DNA of 64,000 nucleotides from Verrucomicrobiota bacterium (GTDB taxonomy: Bacteria; Verrucomicrobiota; Verrucomicrobiia; Opitutales; Opitutaceae): the NCBI GenBank assembly GCA_014584295.1, contig JACTNC010000025.1:1-64000 (forward strand). Reading direction: 5' to 3'. The notes beneath the pieces were generated by a model. It was not told where the DNA came from, searched no databases, and was given only the letters and a program-made list of their open reading frames with translations. This document shows positions 34,466-42,469 of this stretch, in pieces. Both the position numbers and the translations under genes were made by a program. How positions within the stretch are numbered: the first letter of the stretch is position 1; every line of letters starts with the position of its first letter.

Positions 34466-36234
34466 TTGTTACTAGGAATGAGGATCTGTTCTCCGCGTGG
34501 AGGGCTCAACTTCCGGCGAATCAATTTTGTGACCTTGAGCTTGCAGAGGCATTGGATCCAGAGCGGGGAATTGCCCGCGTGGTAATCGTTGATGCTATTT
34601 GCTGGAGTGGAGTTGAATCTAGACTCAAAGACAATATTGTTGTGTGCGTCGGTCAGGCGCATTCGAGGGGATTTGAGGAGGCAAGGTGTGATGGGAGGGT
34701 GAGACTTTCTCTTAGCTATGAGGATAGCAGGGTGCATTTAAGGCAATTTGCACCTCTTCTATGCGAGCTTGCTGAGCGGTATACCCAACAGTTGATCCTG
34801 AGGGATCGTCTAGAGCACATGAAGCCGATATCCTCCCCTTTCGCGATCAATGGAAAGTTGGAGGTGTCACCGCAAGATCTGAGTGAGTTCTTTGAAGAGC
34901 TGATTGAGGATTTGCGATCTAAAGAAAAAATAGCTGTTGAATTTAAGCGGTTCGCAAGGCGAATATTGAAGGCATCTTTTGTGGAATTCATGTTCAGGCA
35001 CGGATCCACGATTAGGAGTGACATCAGGAATATGGCGATCGCAACTGATGATCCACTTGTGACTTACCTGGGTAGGTATCCGATTCCGCTAGATGGAAAA
35101 CAGTGGAGTGGCCCTAGCGAGCCTTTAGCGGAGCTAAGTGCTAGAAATTTCTTGGCACTGTGGGGCGCTCGGCTTTGCATACCAATAAATAGCAACGGCA
35201 TCATTTTCGGTTTAATTGTCTGTGGATTGAAAGAAGATGGACAGCCTTATTCAGCATATGAGCTATCCAGCTTGTACACAATTGGAAAGATATTCTGTAG
35301 GACAATGACAATATGTCAGAAGCTAGAAGAGGGTGCTTCATTCCAAGAGCGAATAGCGTTATTGTCCAAGTGTAATCCAAATATGTTGCTGTTATTTAGT
35401 GGTGATGGGGTTCCGCGGACCACTCCACCGGCGGTGCGTGCACTAATCGGTCAGTGTAAGAGAGAACGCGGCCCTCGTAACGCCTACCCTACTGAAGATC
35501 AGCCTCTAAGAATCTCTGTGGCGTACTTGCCGGATGTTGAAGGAATTTGGGCACAATGGGAGGACTGCAGAAGGGAAATGACTGAACGGGCGAAAGCTAG
35601 CAGAGAGGAACGAATGAATATCTTGCGTGATATTGCGCTGACATTGAATCATGAGATTGGGAACTCGCTAACCTCACTTTCGTCAATTTCACAGAGCACG
35701 CTAAGTCAAGGGACACCTGATGCCATACAGGACGCATATATTTCCGATCTAAAACGACTAATACGATTGAATGACGAGTTGTCTCAACTTGCATCTATTC
35801 TTGAGGAAAATGCGGAAGTGGTCGATATGAGGCATATTTTAGAAGAGTTGAGAGATAGGAATCGCTGCGTGCATTTTGAAATTGGTGAAATACCGATACA
35901 TTTGAATGTGATTCGCCGCTTGGTAATGTTTGCTCTAGATGAGATATTGGCCGGCGTTCTTATCAACAGAGGAAAGAATCTAATTGATAGCCCGATTACA
36001 ATAAGACTGCGAGGAGTGGGGTATGAGGCAAGTGAGGTTGCTCTAATATCTATACGGGGAAAGAGCTTGGAGCTAGAGGGTGTCCTCCCGGAACGAAGGC
36101 CTGATTCGACACCAAGCCACGGTAGAATTGGGGTTCTGGTTGCGAGAGAAATTATTCGGCTTCACAACGGTTCAATTCATTCTGGCCCGGGGATCGAGTA
36201 CACAGAGATACTGATCTCATTAAGACAATGGTAG
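34447..36234 (+). CDS. Divergent receiver / GAF / histidine-kinase-like protein with degraded ATP site
   Basis: 595 residues, soluble. Residues 1-110 follow the receiver-fold pattern (IFVIVTRN, RVVIVDA with D49 at the phosphoacceptor place, VVCVG), but the usual acidic pair and the late Lys are missing. Residues 150-290 are GAF-like. The DHp helix is clear: ALTLNHEIGNSLTSLSSI with H402. The ATP-binding part is damaged. The N-box region MFALDEILAGVLIN lacks its Asn, no DxGxG G1 box exists, and only a G2-like HGRIGVLVAREII remains. It is more likely a phosphotransfer or dimerisation partner of the upstream kinase than a kinase. The start overlaps the sensor kinase by 19 bases and the end overlaps the next gene by 7. 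Confidence 0.75.
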   Translation: MEGIFVIVTRNEDLFSAWRAQLPANQFCDLELAEALDPERGIARVVIVDAICWSGVESRLKDNIVVCVGQAHSRGFEEARCDGRVRLSLSYEDSRVHLRQFAPLLCELAERYTQQLILRDRLEHMKPISSPFAINGKLEVSPQDLSEFFEELIEDLRSKEKIAVEFKRFARRILKASFVEFMFRHGSTIRSDIRNMAIATDDPLVTYLGRYPIPLDGKQWSGPSEPLAELSARNFLALWGARLCIPINSNGIIFGLIVCGLKEDGQPYSAYELSSLYTIGKIFCRTMTICQKLEEGASFQERIALLSKCNPNMLLLFSGDGVPRTTPPAVRALIGQCKRERGPRNAYPTEDQPLRISVAYLPDVEGIWAQWEDCRREMTERAKASREERMNILRDIALTLNHEIGNSLTSLSSISQSTLSQGTPDAIQDAYISDLKRLIRLNDELSQLASILEENAEVVDMRHILEELRDRNRCVHFEIGEIPIHLNVIRRLVMFALDEILAGVLINRGKNLIDSPITIRLRGVGYEASEVALISIRGKSLELEGVLPERRPDSTPSHGRIGVLVAREIIRLHNGSIHSGPGIEYTEILISLRQW

Positions 36235-37031
36235 AGAGTTGGCTTGCTTCACGTGCCTTGTGTGAGTTCGCTTGGAGTGAGGAAATTGTGGCTGCGTTGA
36301 TTTTTGGTTCGCAAATGAGAGGGGATGCAACGCCCCGATCAGATCTTGATATACAGATAGTTGTGAAGAAGAATATATGGGAGAGACCTTTCCTTGGTCT
36401 TGGATTTGTATTAAGGCCAGGTGTTCGCTGTTGGTCAGCTAAAGTGATATCAAATGGCGCTTATAAGATTTCTGTGCGCTCGAGATGCGGTGCGATGGAT
36501 ATTGTTCTTCTAAAGTGGCTTAGAATGGAGATTGCTTGTAGTTGTATAAGGGTGGGTTTGCATCGGAGGTCACCGCGGATAGCTGATGCATTAAGACCTT
36601 TGGCACATGTTATAGGTCCAGGATACCGCTTGGTTAAGGGGCAGGAGAAATGGGGCCGGTTTTTCGAGAGTATTGTATTGGATCTTGGGGTTCCCAGATT
36701 GTCGGATTCTGATATTAGGAAGTTGATGTATGGTGCCTGTAATGATACCTTATGGATGATTGAAAAGTGCCTTAATGGTGAGAGGCAATCGGCTCTTAGA
36801 TTGTTGCATAGAAATCTGAATGAGATTAACCTATTATTGGCGAATGAGCGCCTGTTAAGGCGGGGCTTACGCGCTGTTTACGATGGAAGAAGAGCAGAGT
36901 TAACGCTCTCCGGAGAAGACTTGTTGGCGATCAAGTGGCTCCCGGAGTTGGATTGCTTCGAACTGTTGCAGCTGATTGAGCGCAGTGAGGCGGTGAGGAA
37001 GTACTTAGGTAAGGAAATGCTAGTAGATTGA
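36228..37031 (+). CDS. Pol-beta-type nucleotidyltransferase (MNT/ANT-like)
   Basis: 267 residues. LIFGSQMRGDATPRSDLDIQ at residues 24-43 is the GS...G...SDxD catalytic motif, giving metal ligands D39 and D41. AMDIVLL offers the third carboxylate, D91. Residues 140-250 are helical, as in aminoglycoside nucleotidyltransferases and MNT/HEPN-type pairs. It would transfer a nucleotide (typically AMP) to a small molecule or to a protein. Position as the last gene of a coupled signalling operon suggests it may be the output or may modify one of the kinases; this is inference. No partner HEPN gene is adjacent. AT-rich like the preceding genes. The insertion sequence starts 77 bases downstream. Confidence 0.78.
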   Translation: MVESWLASRALCEFAWSEEIVAALIFGSQMRGDATPRSDLDIQIVVKKNIWERPFLGLGFVLRPGVRCWSAKVISNGAYKISVRSRCGAMDIVLLKWLRMEIACSCIRVGLHRRSPRIADALRPLAHVIGPGYRLVKGQEKWGRFFESIVLDLGVPRLSDSDIRKLMYGACNDTLWMIEKCLNGERQSALRLLHRNLNEINLLLANERLLRRGLRAVYDGRRAELTLSGEDLLAIKWLPELDCFELLQLIERSEAVRKYLGKEMLVD

Positions 37032-37087
37032 GAGATTGTGGGAGAATCGCGATTTGAATGCTTGGTTAGTCGTTGAACCTAAATGGT

Positions 37088-37129
37088 CGATCCTGAAGAG
37101 TAAGTAGGCGATCCTGAAAAATATGTAAG
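37088..37129 (+). repeat. Imperfect tandem 21-bp repeat at the insertion sequence left end
   Basis: CGATCCTGAAGAGTAAG (37088 on) and CGATCCTGAAAAATATG (37109 on) are two consecutive 21-base units that agree at 17 of 21 positions. The second is the terminal inverted repeat of the element; the first may be an extra transposase site or the scar of an earlier insertion. Confidence 0.6.
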
Positions 37130-38555
37130 TAATTGGTTAATATTTACTTGCAATTTTTATGAGGCCTGTCATTTTCCCGGAAACGACCTGTTTAATACAA
37201 GAAATCTGGGAAAACGATGAAACCAAAACCTACGGTCCTAATCCCGCAAGGGGAGCTGTTTCGAGTGGAACTTGTGAGCTTGATAGACATAGCACACCCG
37301 CTGGTGAAGTTGGCTAGTAGGATTGATTGGAAGGTCTTTGATGAGCAATTGGGTAAGACTTTTGACGCGAGAACCGGAGCCCCGGGGAATAATACAAGGC
37401 TGATGGTTGCGCTGCATTATCTGAAATATCAGTACGCTCTTAGCGACGAAGCAGTGGTGAGTCGCTGGGTGGAGAATCCCTATTGGCAGTACTTTAGCGG
37501 GAGGCAGTTTTTCGAGCATGAAATGCCGATCGATCCGTCGAGCATGACGCGGTGGCGCAAGCGGCTCGGGGAAGCCGGAGCAGAGACGATGCTCAAGGCG
37601 ACCATCGATACCGGTGTGGCCATGAAGGCGATCCGTTTGTCTCAGGTTCGTCATGTAAATGTGGATACAACCGTTCAGACCAAGGCCATCCGGTATCCCA
37701 CGGACTCCCGGCTGTACGACCGCGCCCGGGAGCGCTTGGTGATCCACGCGCGGGAGGCCGGCTTGTGCGTAAAGCAGAGCTATGAGCGAGTCGGCAAGCG
37801 CCTGTTGATGAAAGCCAGCCGCTACGCGCACGCTCGCCAGATGAAACGGGCGAAGGCGTGCACTCGCAAGCTACGCACGAATCTGGGTCGCGTGATTCGA
37901 GAGGTGGAGCGTCAGGGTGGCCATCCCTCGTTGGATCGAATCCTCGCAGTATGCAAACGCATCCACGCTCAGAAGATTGATGACAAGGACAAGGTCTACA
38001 GCGTGCACGAACCGGAGGTGAAGTGCATAGCGAAGGGCAAAGCGGGCAGGAAATATGAGTTTGGCCAGAAGGTAAGCGTCGCGGTGACAAGCAAAGGGGG
38101 TTGGGTGCTCGGAGCCTTGTGTATGCCGGGCAATCCCTACGACGGTCACACGCTACAACAACAGATGGAGCAGCTGGAGCGGCTTTGTATCAAAAAACCA
38201 GTTCAGAAAACGGTACACGTGGACATGGGGTATCGGGGGCACAACTACCGAGGCGAGCACGTCGTGATTACGGACCGGCGACGCCGAGGAGACATCCCCA
38301 AACGTATCTGGCGGTGGATGAAACGTCGGGCCGCGGTCGAACCAACGATTGGACACCTGAAATCCGAACACTCCCTCGAGCGGAATCGGCTCCGTGGCAT
38401 CCTCGGTGACTCGATCAATGCCATCCTCAGTGCTGCAGCCATGAACTTCCGGAAGCTGATGGGCTTCCTTTTTGCCATTTTTCTAAAGTCACTGGAGGCG
38501 CTGCTCTCTGGCGACCGAAGATGCTGCGCGGCGTAAACCGCATTTTTCAGGGTCG
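37109..38555 (+). mobile_element. IS5-type insertion sequence, apparently intact
   Basis: About 1.45 kb. The left end CGATCCTGAAAAAT (37109-37122) and right end ATTTTTCAGGGTCG (38542-38555) are inverted repeats with 13 of 14 matches. One transposase gene fills the interior. I cannot see a convincing target duplication: only a CG dinucleotide is shared if the ends are trimmed by two bases. It sits directly after the AT-rich signalling operon and before a second transposase remnant. Confidence 0.85.
37217..38536 (+). CDS. IS5-family transposase (DDE)
   Basis: 439 residues. The N-terminal DUF772-type domain (TRLMVALHYLKYQYALSDEA; SSMTRWRKRLG) is followed by the RNase H-like catalytic domain. 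Catalytic acids are visible as D150 in NVDTTVQ, D336 in HVDMGYRG and E375 in AVEPTIGHLK. A basic insertion lies between the first and second acids. Full length with no frameshift, so it may be active. Base composition is higher in GC than the operon to its left, which suggests separate origins. Confidence 0.93.
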   Translation: MKPKPTVLIPQGELFRVELVSLIDIAHPLVKLASRIDWKVFDEQLGKTFDARTGAPGNNTRLMVALHYLKYQYALSDEAVVSRWVENPYWQYFSGRQFFEHEMPIDPSSMTRWRKRLGEAGAETMLKATIDTGVAMKAIRLSQVRHVNVDTTVQTKAIRYPTDSRLYDRARERLVIHAREAGLCVKQSYERVGKRLLMKASRYAHARQMKRAKACTRKLRTNLGRVIREVERQGGHPSLDRILAVCKRIHAQKIDDKDKVYSVHEPEVKCIAKGKAGRKYEFGQKVSVAVTSKGGWVLGALCMPGNPYDGHTLQQQMEQLERLCIKKPVQKTVHVDMGYRGHNYRGEHVVITDRRRRGDIPKRIWRWMKRRAAVEPTIGHLKSEHSLERNRLRGILGDSINAILSAAAMNFRKLMGFLFAIFLKSLEALLSGDRRCCAA

Positions 38556-38618
38556 ACGAGGTACGTTGGAGGTAAGCTTGAGTTTGAACAGGTAGTATGG
38601 GCGGTCGCGCTCCTGCTC

Positions 38619-38873
38619 GTGCCAGCGCATGACCGCAAAGATCCAGAGCAACTGCGACAACGCTTCGCAGAATCGCGTTTCGCCAGGCTGCAACGTCCGC
38701 GAGGCTCAACCGAGGGCCGCATTGCCATCGTCAAGCAGCGACAGGGCCGCCGACTGCGCTGCCGTGGATTTGAGCACCGCCACCTCGCCGTCGCGTGGAC
38801 CGTGCTCGGCCACAATCTCTGGATCATCGCACGACTGCTCACTGATCAACAGAAACTCGCCGAAGCGGCTTGA
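38619..38873 (+). pseudogene. C-terminal remnant of an unrelated transposase
   Basis: About 84 codons. GSTEGRIAIVKQ, RCRGFEHRHLAVAWTVLGHN and LWIIARLL match the C-terminal end typical of a group of DDE transposases (last acid in TEGR, then the SRGFEHR...VAW.VL.HNLW.LARL phrase). The N-terminal two thirds of the gene are absent; the intact insertion sequence occupies the space to its left. It probably marks an older insertion at the same place. Confidence 0.65.
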
Positions 38874-39183
38874 CGCGTATCCATATTTTAATGACATTGA
38901 TGGCCGCGGGGGGCGTAAGCATCTCCACATCGCGCGAATATTTTCCGGTCGGCCCTCTTTCGCACGAGGCAACGCTGCTTTTACCCAAGCACAGCCCCAG
39001 ATCACTTGCATGTCATCGATCCCACCGATGCCAATTTACACCTCACTTTGGAAAATGGGCGAATTTGGGACAGGCTCTACCTAAAGTTTGGAGTCAGGTC
39101 AGTAGCTCGAACACATCATGGTTTTTCCGCCCAAGGCACTGGGGCCGCGTCAGTGCGTGCTGCACAAAGCCGAGCATCTCGCG
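38874..39183. other. Non-coding gap between transposase remnant and ftsY
   Basis: About 310 bases. Frames on both strands are short and have no recognisable sequence. It lies at the edge of the inserted segment and may be a scar of mobile DNA. No terminator hairpin for ftsY is obvious. Confidence 0.5.
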
Positions 39184-40104
39184 TCAGCCTTCGATGCCAA
39201 AGACTGCGCGGGAATAGTTCTGAATGCTGAATGGCTGGAGGTCTTCGGCCTTCTCACCGAGACCGATGAAGTGAATCGGCAGCTTGAGTTCTCTCCAGAT
39301 TCCAACGATCGCGCCACCACGGCTGGTGCCGTCGAGCTTTGTAACAACAAGCCCTGACAATCCGAATGCCTTGTGAAAAACTTTTGCCTGCTCGATCGAA
39401 TTGCTTCCAAGCGATCCATCGACCACGAGCCAGCTGTGATGGGGCGCAGTGGAGTCATGACGTTGAAGAACGCGTCGGATCTTTGCGAGCTCCTCCATTA
39501 GGTTGCTCTTGGTGTGGAGGCGTCCCGCAGTATCGATGACAAGGTAGTCCCGATTGCGGGCCCGCGCGGCTTGCCAGGCATCGAAAGCAACTGCAGCGGC
39601 ATCTGCACCGGTGTGGCTTGCGACTAATTCCAAATCCAGTCTTTGCGACCAGGTTTTCAGCTGTTCGACGGCGGCTGCACGAAATGTATCACAAGCGGCA
39701 AGTGTAACCGTCTTACCCTCCTGCTTCAGTCTCCAGGAAAGCTTGGCGGAGGTAGTTGTTTTTCCCGATCCATTCACACCGATCATCACGATCGTTGTGG
39801 GTGGCGAGGAAGCCGGAGTAAGCGTTCCCTCACTTCCAGCGAGCACACGTTCGAGAACGGTAGCTCCGATCCTGGCAGCGTCCTGACCGCGAAGATCCTT
39901 GTCCTTCTTGAAAGCCGACTTGATCTCAACGAGAATTTCTTCAGTGGTGGCCACGCCGAAATCCGCGGTATAGAGGGCTTCCTCCAGACTTTCCAAGGAT
40001 GATGCGTCTATCCTGCGACCCGAGAACAGTCCGAGGGTCCTTTCGGAAATTGACGCAACCGTCTTGGAAAGGCCTTCCTTGAATTTCTTGAATAATCCGA
40101 GCAT
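39184..40104 (-). CDS. ftsY: Signal recognition particle receptor FtsY
   Basis: 306 residues, a short FtsY without the long acidic A domain; the N domain starts within the first 25 residues. G-domain motifs: VNGSGKTTTSAKL (P-loop), DTFRAAAVEQLKTW, DTAGRLHTKSNL, TKLDGTSRGGAIVG. Docks ribosome-SRP complexes at the membrane. The segment that usually reads DATTGQNA is DGSLGSNS here. Last gene of the minus-strand ribBX-ribH-nusB-ftsY cluster, 42 bases after nusB. Confidence 0.95.
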   Translation of the reverse strand: MLGLFKKFKEGLSKTVASISERTLGLFSGRRIDASSLESLEEALYTADFGVATTEEILVEIKSAFKKDKDLRGQDAARIGATVLERVLAGSEGTLTPASSPPTTIVMIGVNGSGKTTTSAKLSWRLKQEGKTVTLAACDTFRAAAVEQLKTWSQRLDLELVASHTGADAAAVAFDAWQAARARNRDYLVIDTAGRLHTKSNLMEELAKIRRVLQRHDSTAPHHSWLVVDGSLGSNSIEQAKVFHKAFGLSGLVVTKLDGTSRGGAIVGIWRELKLPIHFIGLGEKAEDLQPFSIQNYSRAVFGIEG

Positions 40105-40146
40105 GATTGCCGATATCGGTGGCTGTGAATTGGCGATTGGAATGAG

Positions 40147-40593
40147 TCAGGATTCTGCCTTGCGTGCATCGCGGCCCAGCTGCCCCTTCATTCGATCGAG
40201 AATTCCGTTGATGAAGCGCTTTGCATCGGCATTGGAAAACTCCTTGGACAGATCGATGGCCTCATTGATTGACACGACCGGAGGAATATCCGTGCGAAAT
40301 TTCATTTCGAATATCGCCAGGCGAAGGATCGTGAGATCGATCTTGGCAATGCGATCGAACTCCCAGTTGTGGGCCAGCGAGCGAATGTAGCCATCGATCT
40401 CCGGGAGATGCTGGATTGTGCCGTGAATCAGCTCCTCTCCGAATGCATAGTGTTCTCGCGGCTTGTCCTTGCCCGCAAAGAAGACACGCAAATCGTCGGC
40501 CAAGTTGAGTGGAGGGTTCATGCTCCACGCAAAAAGGTATTGAAGCGCGGCAACGCGTCCGTCGCGTCTTTGTGCAAAATGGGCTTTACTCAT
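40147..40593 (-). CDS. nusB: Transcription antitermination factor NusB
   Basis: 148 residues from the ATG at 40593. RRDGRVAALQYLFAW near the N-terminus and RILRLAIFEM-type sequence (LTILRLAIFEMKF) with INEAIDLSKEFSN near the end are NusB signatures. Binds boxA RNA with S10 in rRNA antitermination. A GTG at 40638 that overlaps the ribH stop (GTGA) would add 15 residues and is a serious alternative because it would couple the two genes. The neighbourhood ribH-nusB is common in bacteria. Confidence 0.9.
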   Translation of the reverse strand: MSKAHFAQRRDGRVAALQYLFAWSMNPPLNLADDLRVFFAGKDKPREHYAFGEELIHGTIQHLPEIDGYIRSLAHNWEFDRIAKIDLTILRLAIFEMKFRTDIPPVVSINEAIDLSKEFSNADAKRFINGILDRMKGQLGRDARKAES

Positions 40594-40634
40594 CGGATGA
40601 ATGAAAGAACGAAGCAGCCATCGATTGTGAACCG

Positions 40635-41108
40635 TCACCGCTGAAAACGGCGGCGCAATGCGGCCATTTCAAGTGCCGCATGGGCAAACTCCATACCGCG
40701 GTTTATCTTTCCAACGGTCCGCTCTTCAGCTTGATGGAGGTTGTTGGCAACCACCACTCCATTGATCACTGGTTTGCGGGTGAGAATGGAGATCTGCTGA
40801 AGCGCATGGGAAACACTTTCCCCCACAAGTTCGTGATGGTTGGTGTCGCCGCCGATGAGCACGCCAAGTGCAAGTACGCAATCCGTGCGGCGTCCGAGGG
40901 CGAGTTCGTGTGCGGCATAGGGTATCTCATGTGAACCTGGTACACGCTCAATTCGAATCCGTTCTGCCTTGGTTCCCGCACGGATAAGTTCGGCATGCGC
41001 ACGTTCCAGCAGCGCATCGACGAGTCTGAGGTTGAAACGTGCGGCCACGATCCCGAACGAGAAGCGGGATGCGTCAATGGAAGGCACCTTTGCGGAATCG
41101 AGACTCAT
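40635..41108 (-). CDS. ribH: 6,7-dimethyl-8-ribityllumazine synthase
   Basis: 157 residues from the ATG at 41108; a GTG seven codons upstream is possible. Condenses 3,4-dihydroxy-2-butanone-4-phosphate with the ribitylaminouracil intermediate of riboflavin synthesis. FGIVAARFN (substrate loop), RVPGSHEIPYAAHEL, ALGVLIGGDTNHHELVGESV with the catalytic His, and PVINGVVVANN are all present. Between nusB and ribBX on the minus strand. Confidence 0.95.
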   Translation of the reverse strand: MSLDSAKVPSIDASRFSFGIVAARFNLRLVDALLERAHAELIRAGTKAERIRIERVPGSHEIPYAAHELALGRRTDCVLALGVLIGGDTNHHELVGESVSHALQQISILTRKPVINGVVVANNLHQAEERTVGKINRGMEFAHAALEMAALRRRFQR

Positions 41109-41246
41109 GGTGAACCGACAATTGGGCACTTTGGCTTCAAGAGGTGCAAACTAAACCGGATGCAATGGACTGGCTCTTCGAAGGATCGGCTCAAGATGCT
41201 GGCTCGCGATGCCAATGATGCCGTCCACCTGCATCGCGACACGGGC

Positions 41247-42377
41247 CTACATGGTAATTTGTTCAACCAACTCCAGGCCGTAGCCATCAAGCCCGACAAC
41301 TTTACGTGGATTGTTTGTCATTAGGCGAATGTGTCGCAGCCCAAGCGCGGCCAGAATCTGCGCGCCGATTCCATAGTCACGAAAACTCATCGGCGGATGT
41401 GGCTCGTCCGGTTTGGCTGTGAGCCTCTTGACCAAGAGATCACCCGCGTTGGTGGGCTCCATGTAAAGGATGACACCCTTTCCGGCCTTCGCGATCGCCT
41501 CAAGCGCGGCTTCGAGGGACCGGTGGCTGTGCATGCCCTTGCAGAGGAAAACATCACTAAGAACATTGGAACTGTGCACCCGGACCAGGGTCGGTTCCGG
41601 CCCTGGGGTTCCCATGACGAACGCAAGATGGTGCCGACCATCCAGGCGGCTGCGGAACACGTGGAGGTCAAAATTGCCATAGGTGGAGGGGAAAGGGGCA
41701 CTGGCCACCTTTTCAACCAATTGATCCCGTCGTGCGCGATGTTCTATGAGCGCGGCGATGGAGATCATCTTGAGGTTGAAGCGATGCTTGAATTCGATCA
41801 GCTCAGGCAGGCGTTGGACTGTGCCATCGTCATTGACGAGCTCACAGAGAACCCCACTCGGGTGAAGGCCTGCAAGGATCGAAAGGTCAACGGCAGCCTC
41901 GGTATGTCCTGCGCGCTCAAGCACTCCGCCGGATCGGGCCCGGAGGGGAAAAACGTGCCCGGGTTGGACGAGCTGTTCAGGCCGTGAATTTTCGCCGGCG
42001 AGGATCAGTATCGTCTGGGTCCGGTCATAGGCGCTGATGCCCGTGGAAATGCCCTCGGCAGCGTCGACACTGACCGTGAAATCCGTGCGATGTGATTCGC
42101 GATTGCGGGCAACCATCGGTCCGAGTCCGAGGCGCTTGAGTTGATGCTCAAGCATCGGAACACAAACAATGCCACTGCAGTAGCGTATGAGCATATTGAC
42201 CGTCTTCGGCGTCGCCTTCGATGCAGCCATGATCAGATCGCCTTCATTTTCACGGTCTTCGTCATCGGTAACGATCACGAGCTTACCCTGAGCGATGTCT
42301 TGCACGACGGATTCAACGCTGTCGAAAGTCGATGACGTGGCGGTGAGGCTCATCACCGTAGAATCGGGAACATGCAA
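41247..42377 (-). CDS. ribBX: 3,4-dihydroxy-2-butanone-4-phosphate synthase with degenerate GTP cyclohydrolase II domain (RibBX-type)
   Basis: 376 residues. The RibB half (20-210) is intact: DDEDRENEGDLIMAA, YCSGIVCVPM, GISAYDRTQTI and RSGGVLERAGHTEAAVDL. The second half resembles RibA but has lost its function. The zinc cysteines of HSECLTGD and LRCDCG are replaced in HSSNVLSD and GMHSHRS, and the GYLRQEGRGIGL-type catalytic segment reads ILYMEPTNAGD. This matches the RibBX variant described for Proteobacteria, so a true RibA must be encoded elsewhere. No FMN riboswitch is seen in the roughly 90 bases upstream. A second ATG eight codons in is a possible start. Confidence 0.88.
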   Translation of the reverse strand: MHVPDSTVMSLTATSSTFDSVESVVQDIAQGKLVIVTDDEDRENEGDLIMAASKATPKTVNMLIRYCSGIVCVPMLEHQLKRLGLGPMVARNRESHRTDFTVSVDAAEGISTGISAYDRTQTILILAGENSRPEQLVQPGHVFPLRARSGGVLERAGHTEAAVDLSILAGLHPSGVLCELVNDDGTVQRLPELIEFKHRFNLKMISIAALIEHRARRDQLVEKVASAPFPSTYGNFDLHVFRSRLDGRHHLAFVMGTPGPEPTLVRVHSSNVLSDVFLCKGMHSHRSLEAALEAIAKAGKGVILYMEPTNAGDLLVKRLTAKPDEPHPPMSFRDYGIGAQILAALGLRHIRLMTNNPRKVVGLDGYGLELVEQITM

Positions 42378-42469
42378 TACCGTGTCAACCTGCTGCGGTG
42401 TGATCCAGCGTGCCGCGTGTGAACCCGATTCTTGCCAGTTTGGGCCACTCCGATTTGATCACCGGTTTC

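Noticed and set aside
31278..37031. Reading the ketosynthase cluster as a polyketide, aryl-polyene or fatty acid gene cluster
   Set aside because: There is no acyl carrier protein, ketoreductase, dehydratase, thioesterase or transporter; all other genes are signalling or nucleotidyl-transfer proteins.
37032..37087. Possible terminator after the nucleotidyltransferase gene
   Set aside because: AATCGCGATT is a short palindrome but has no T-run, so it does not look like an intrinsic terminator.
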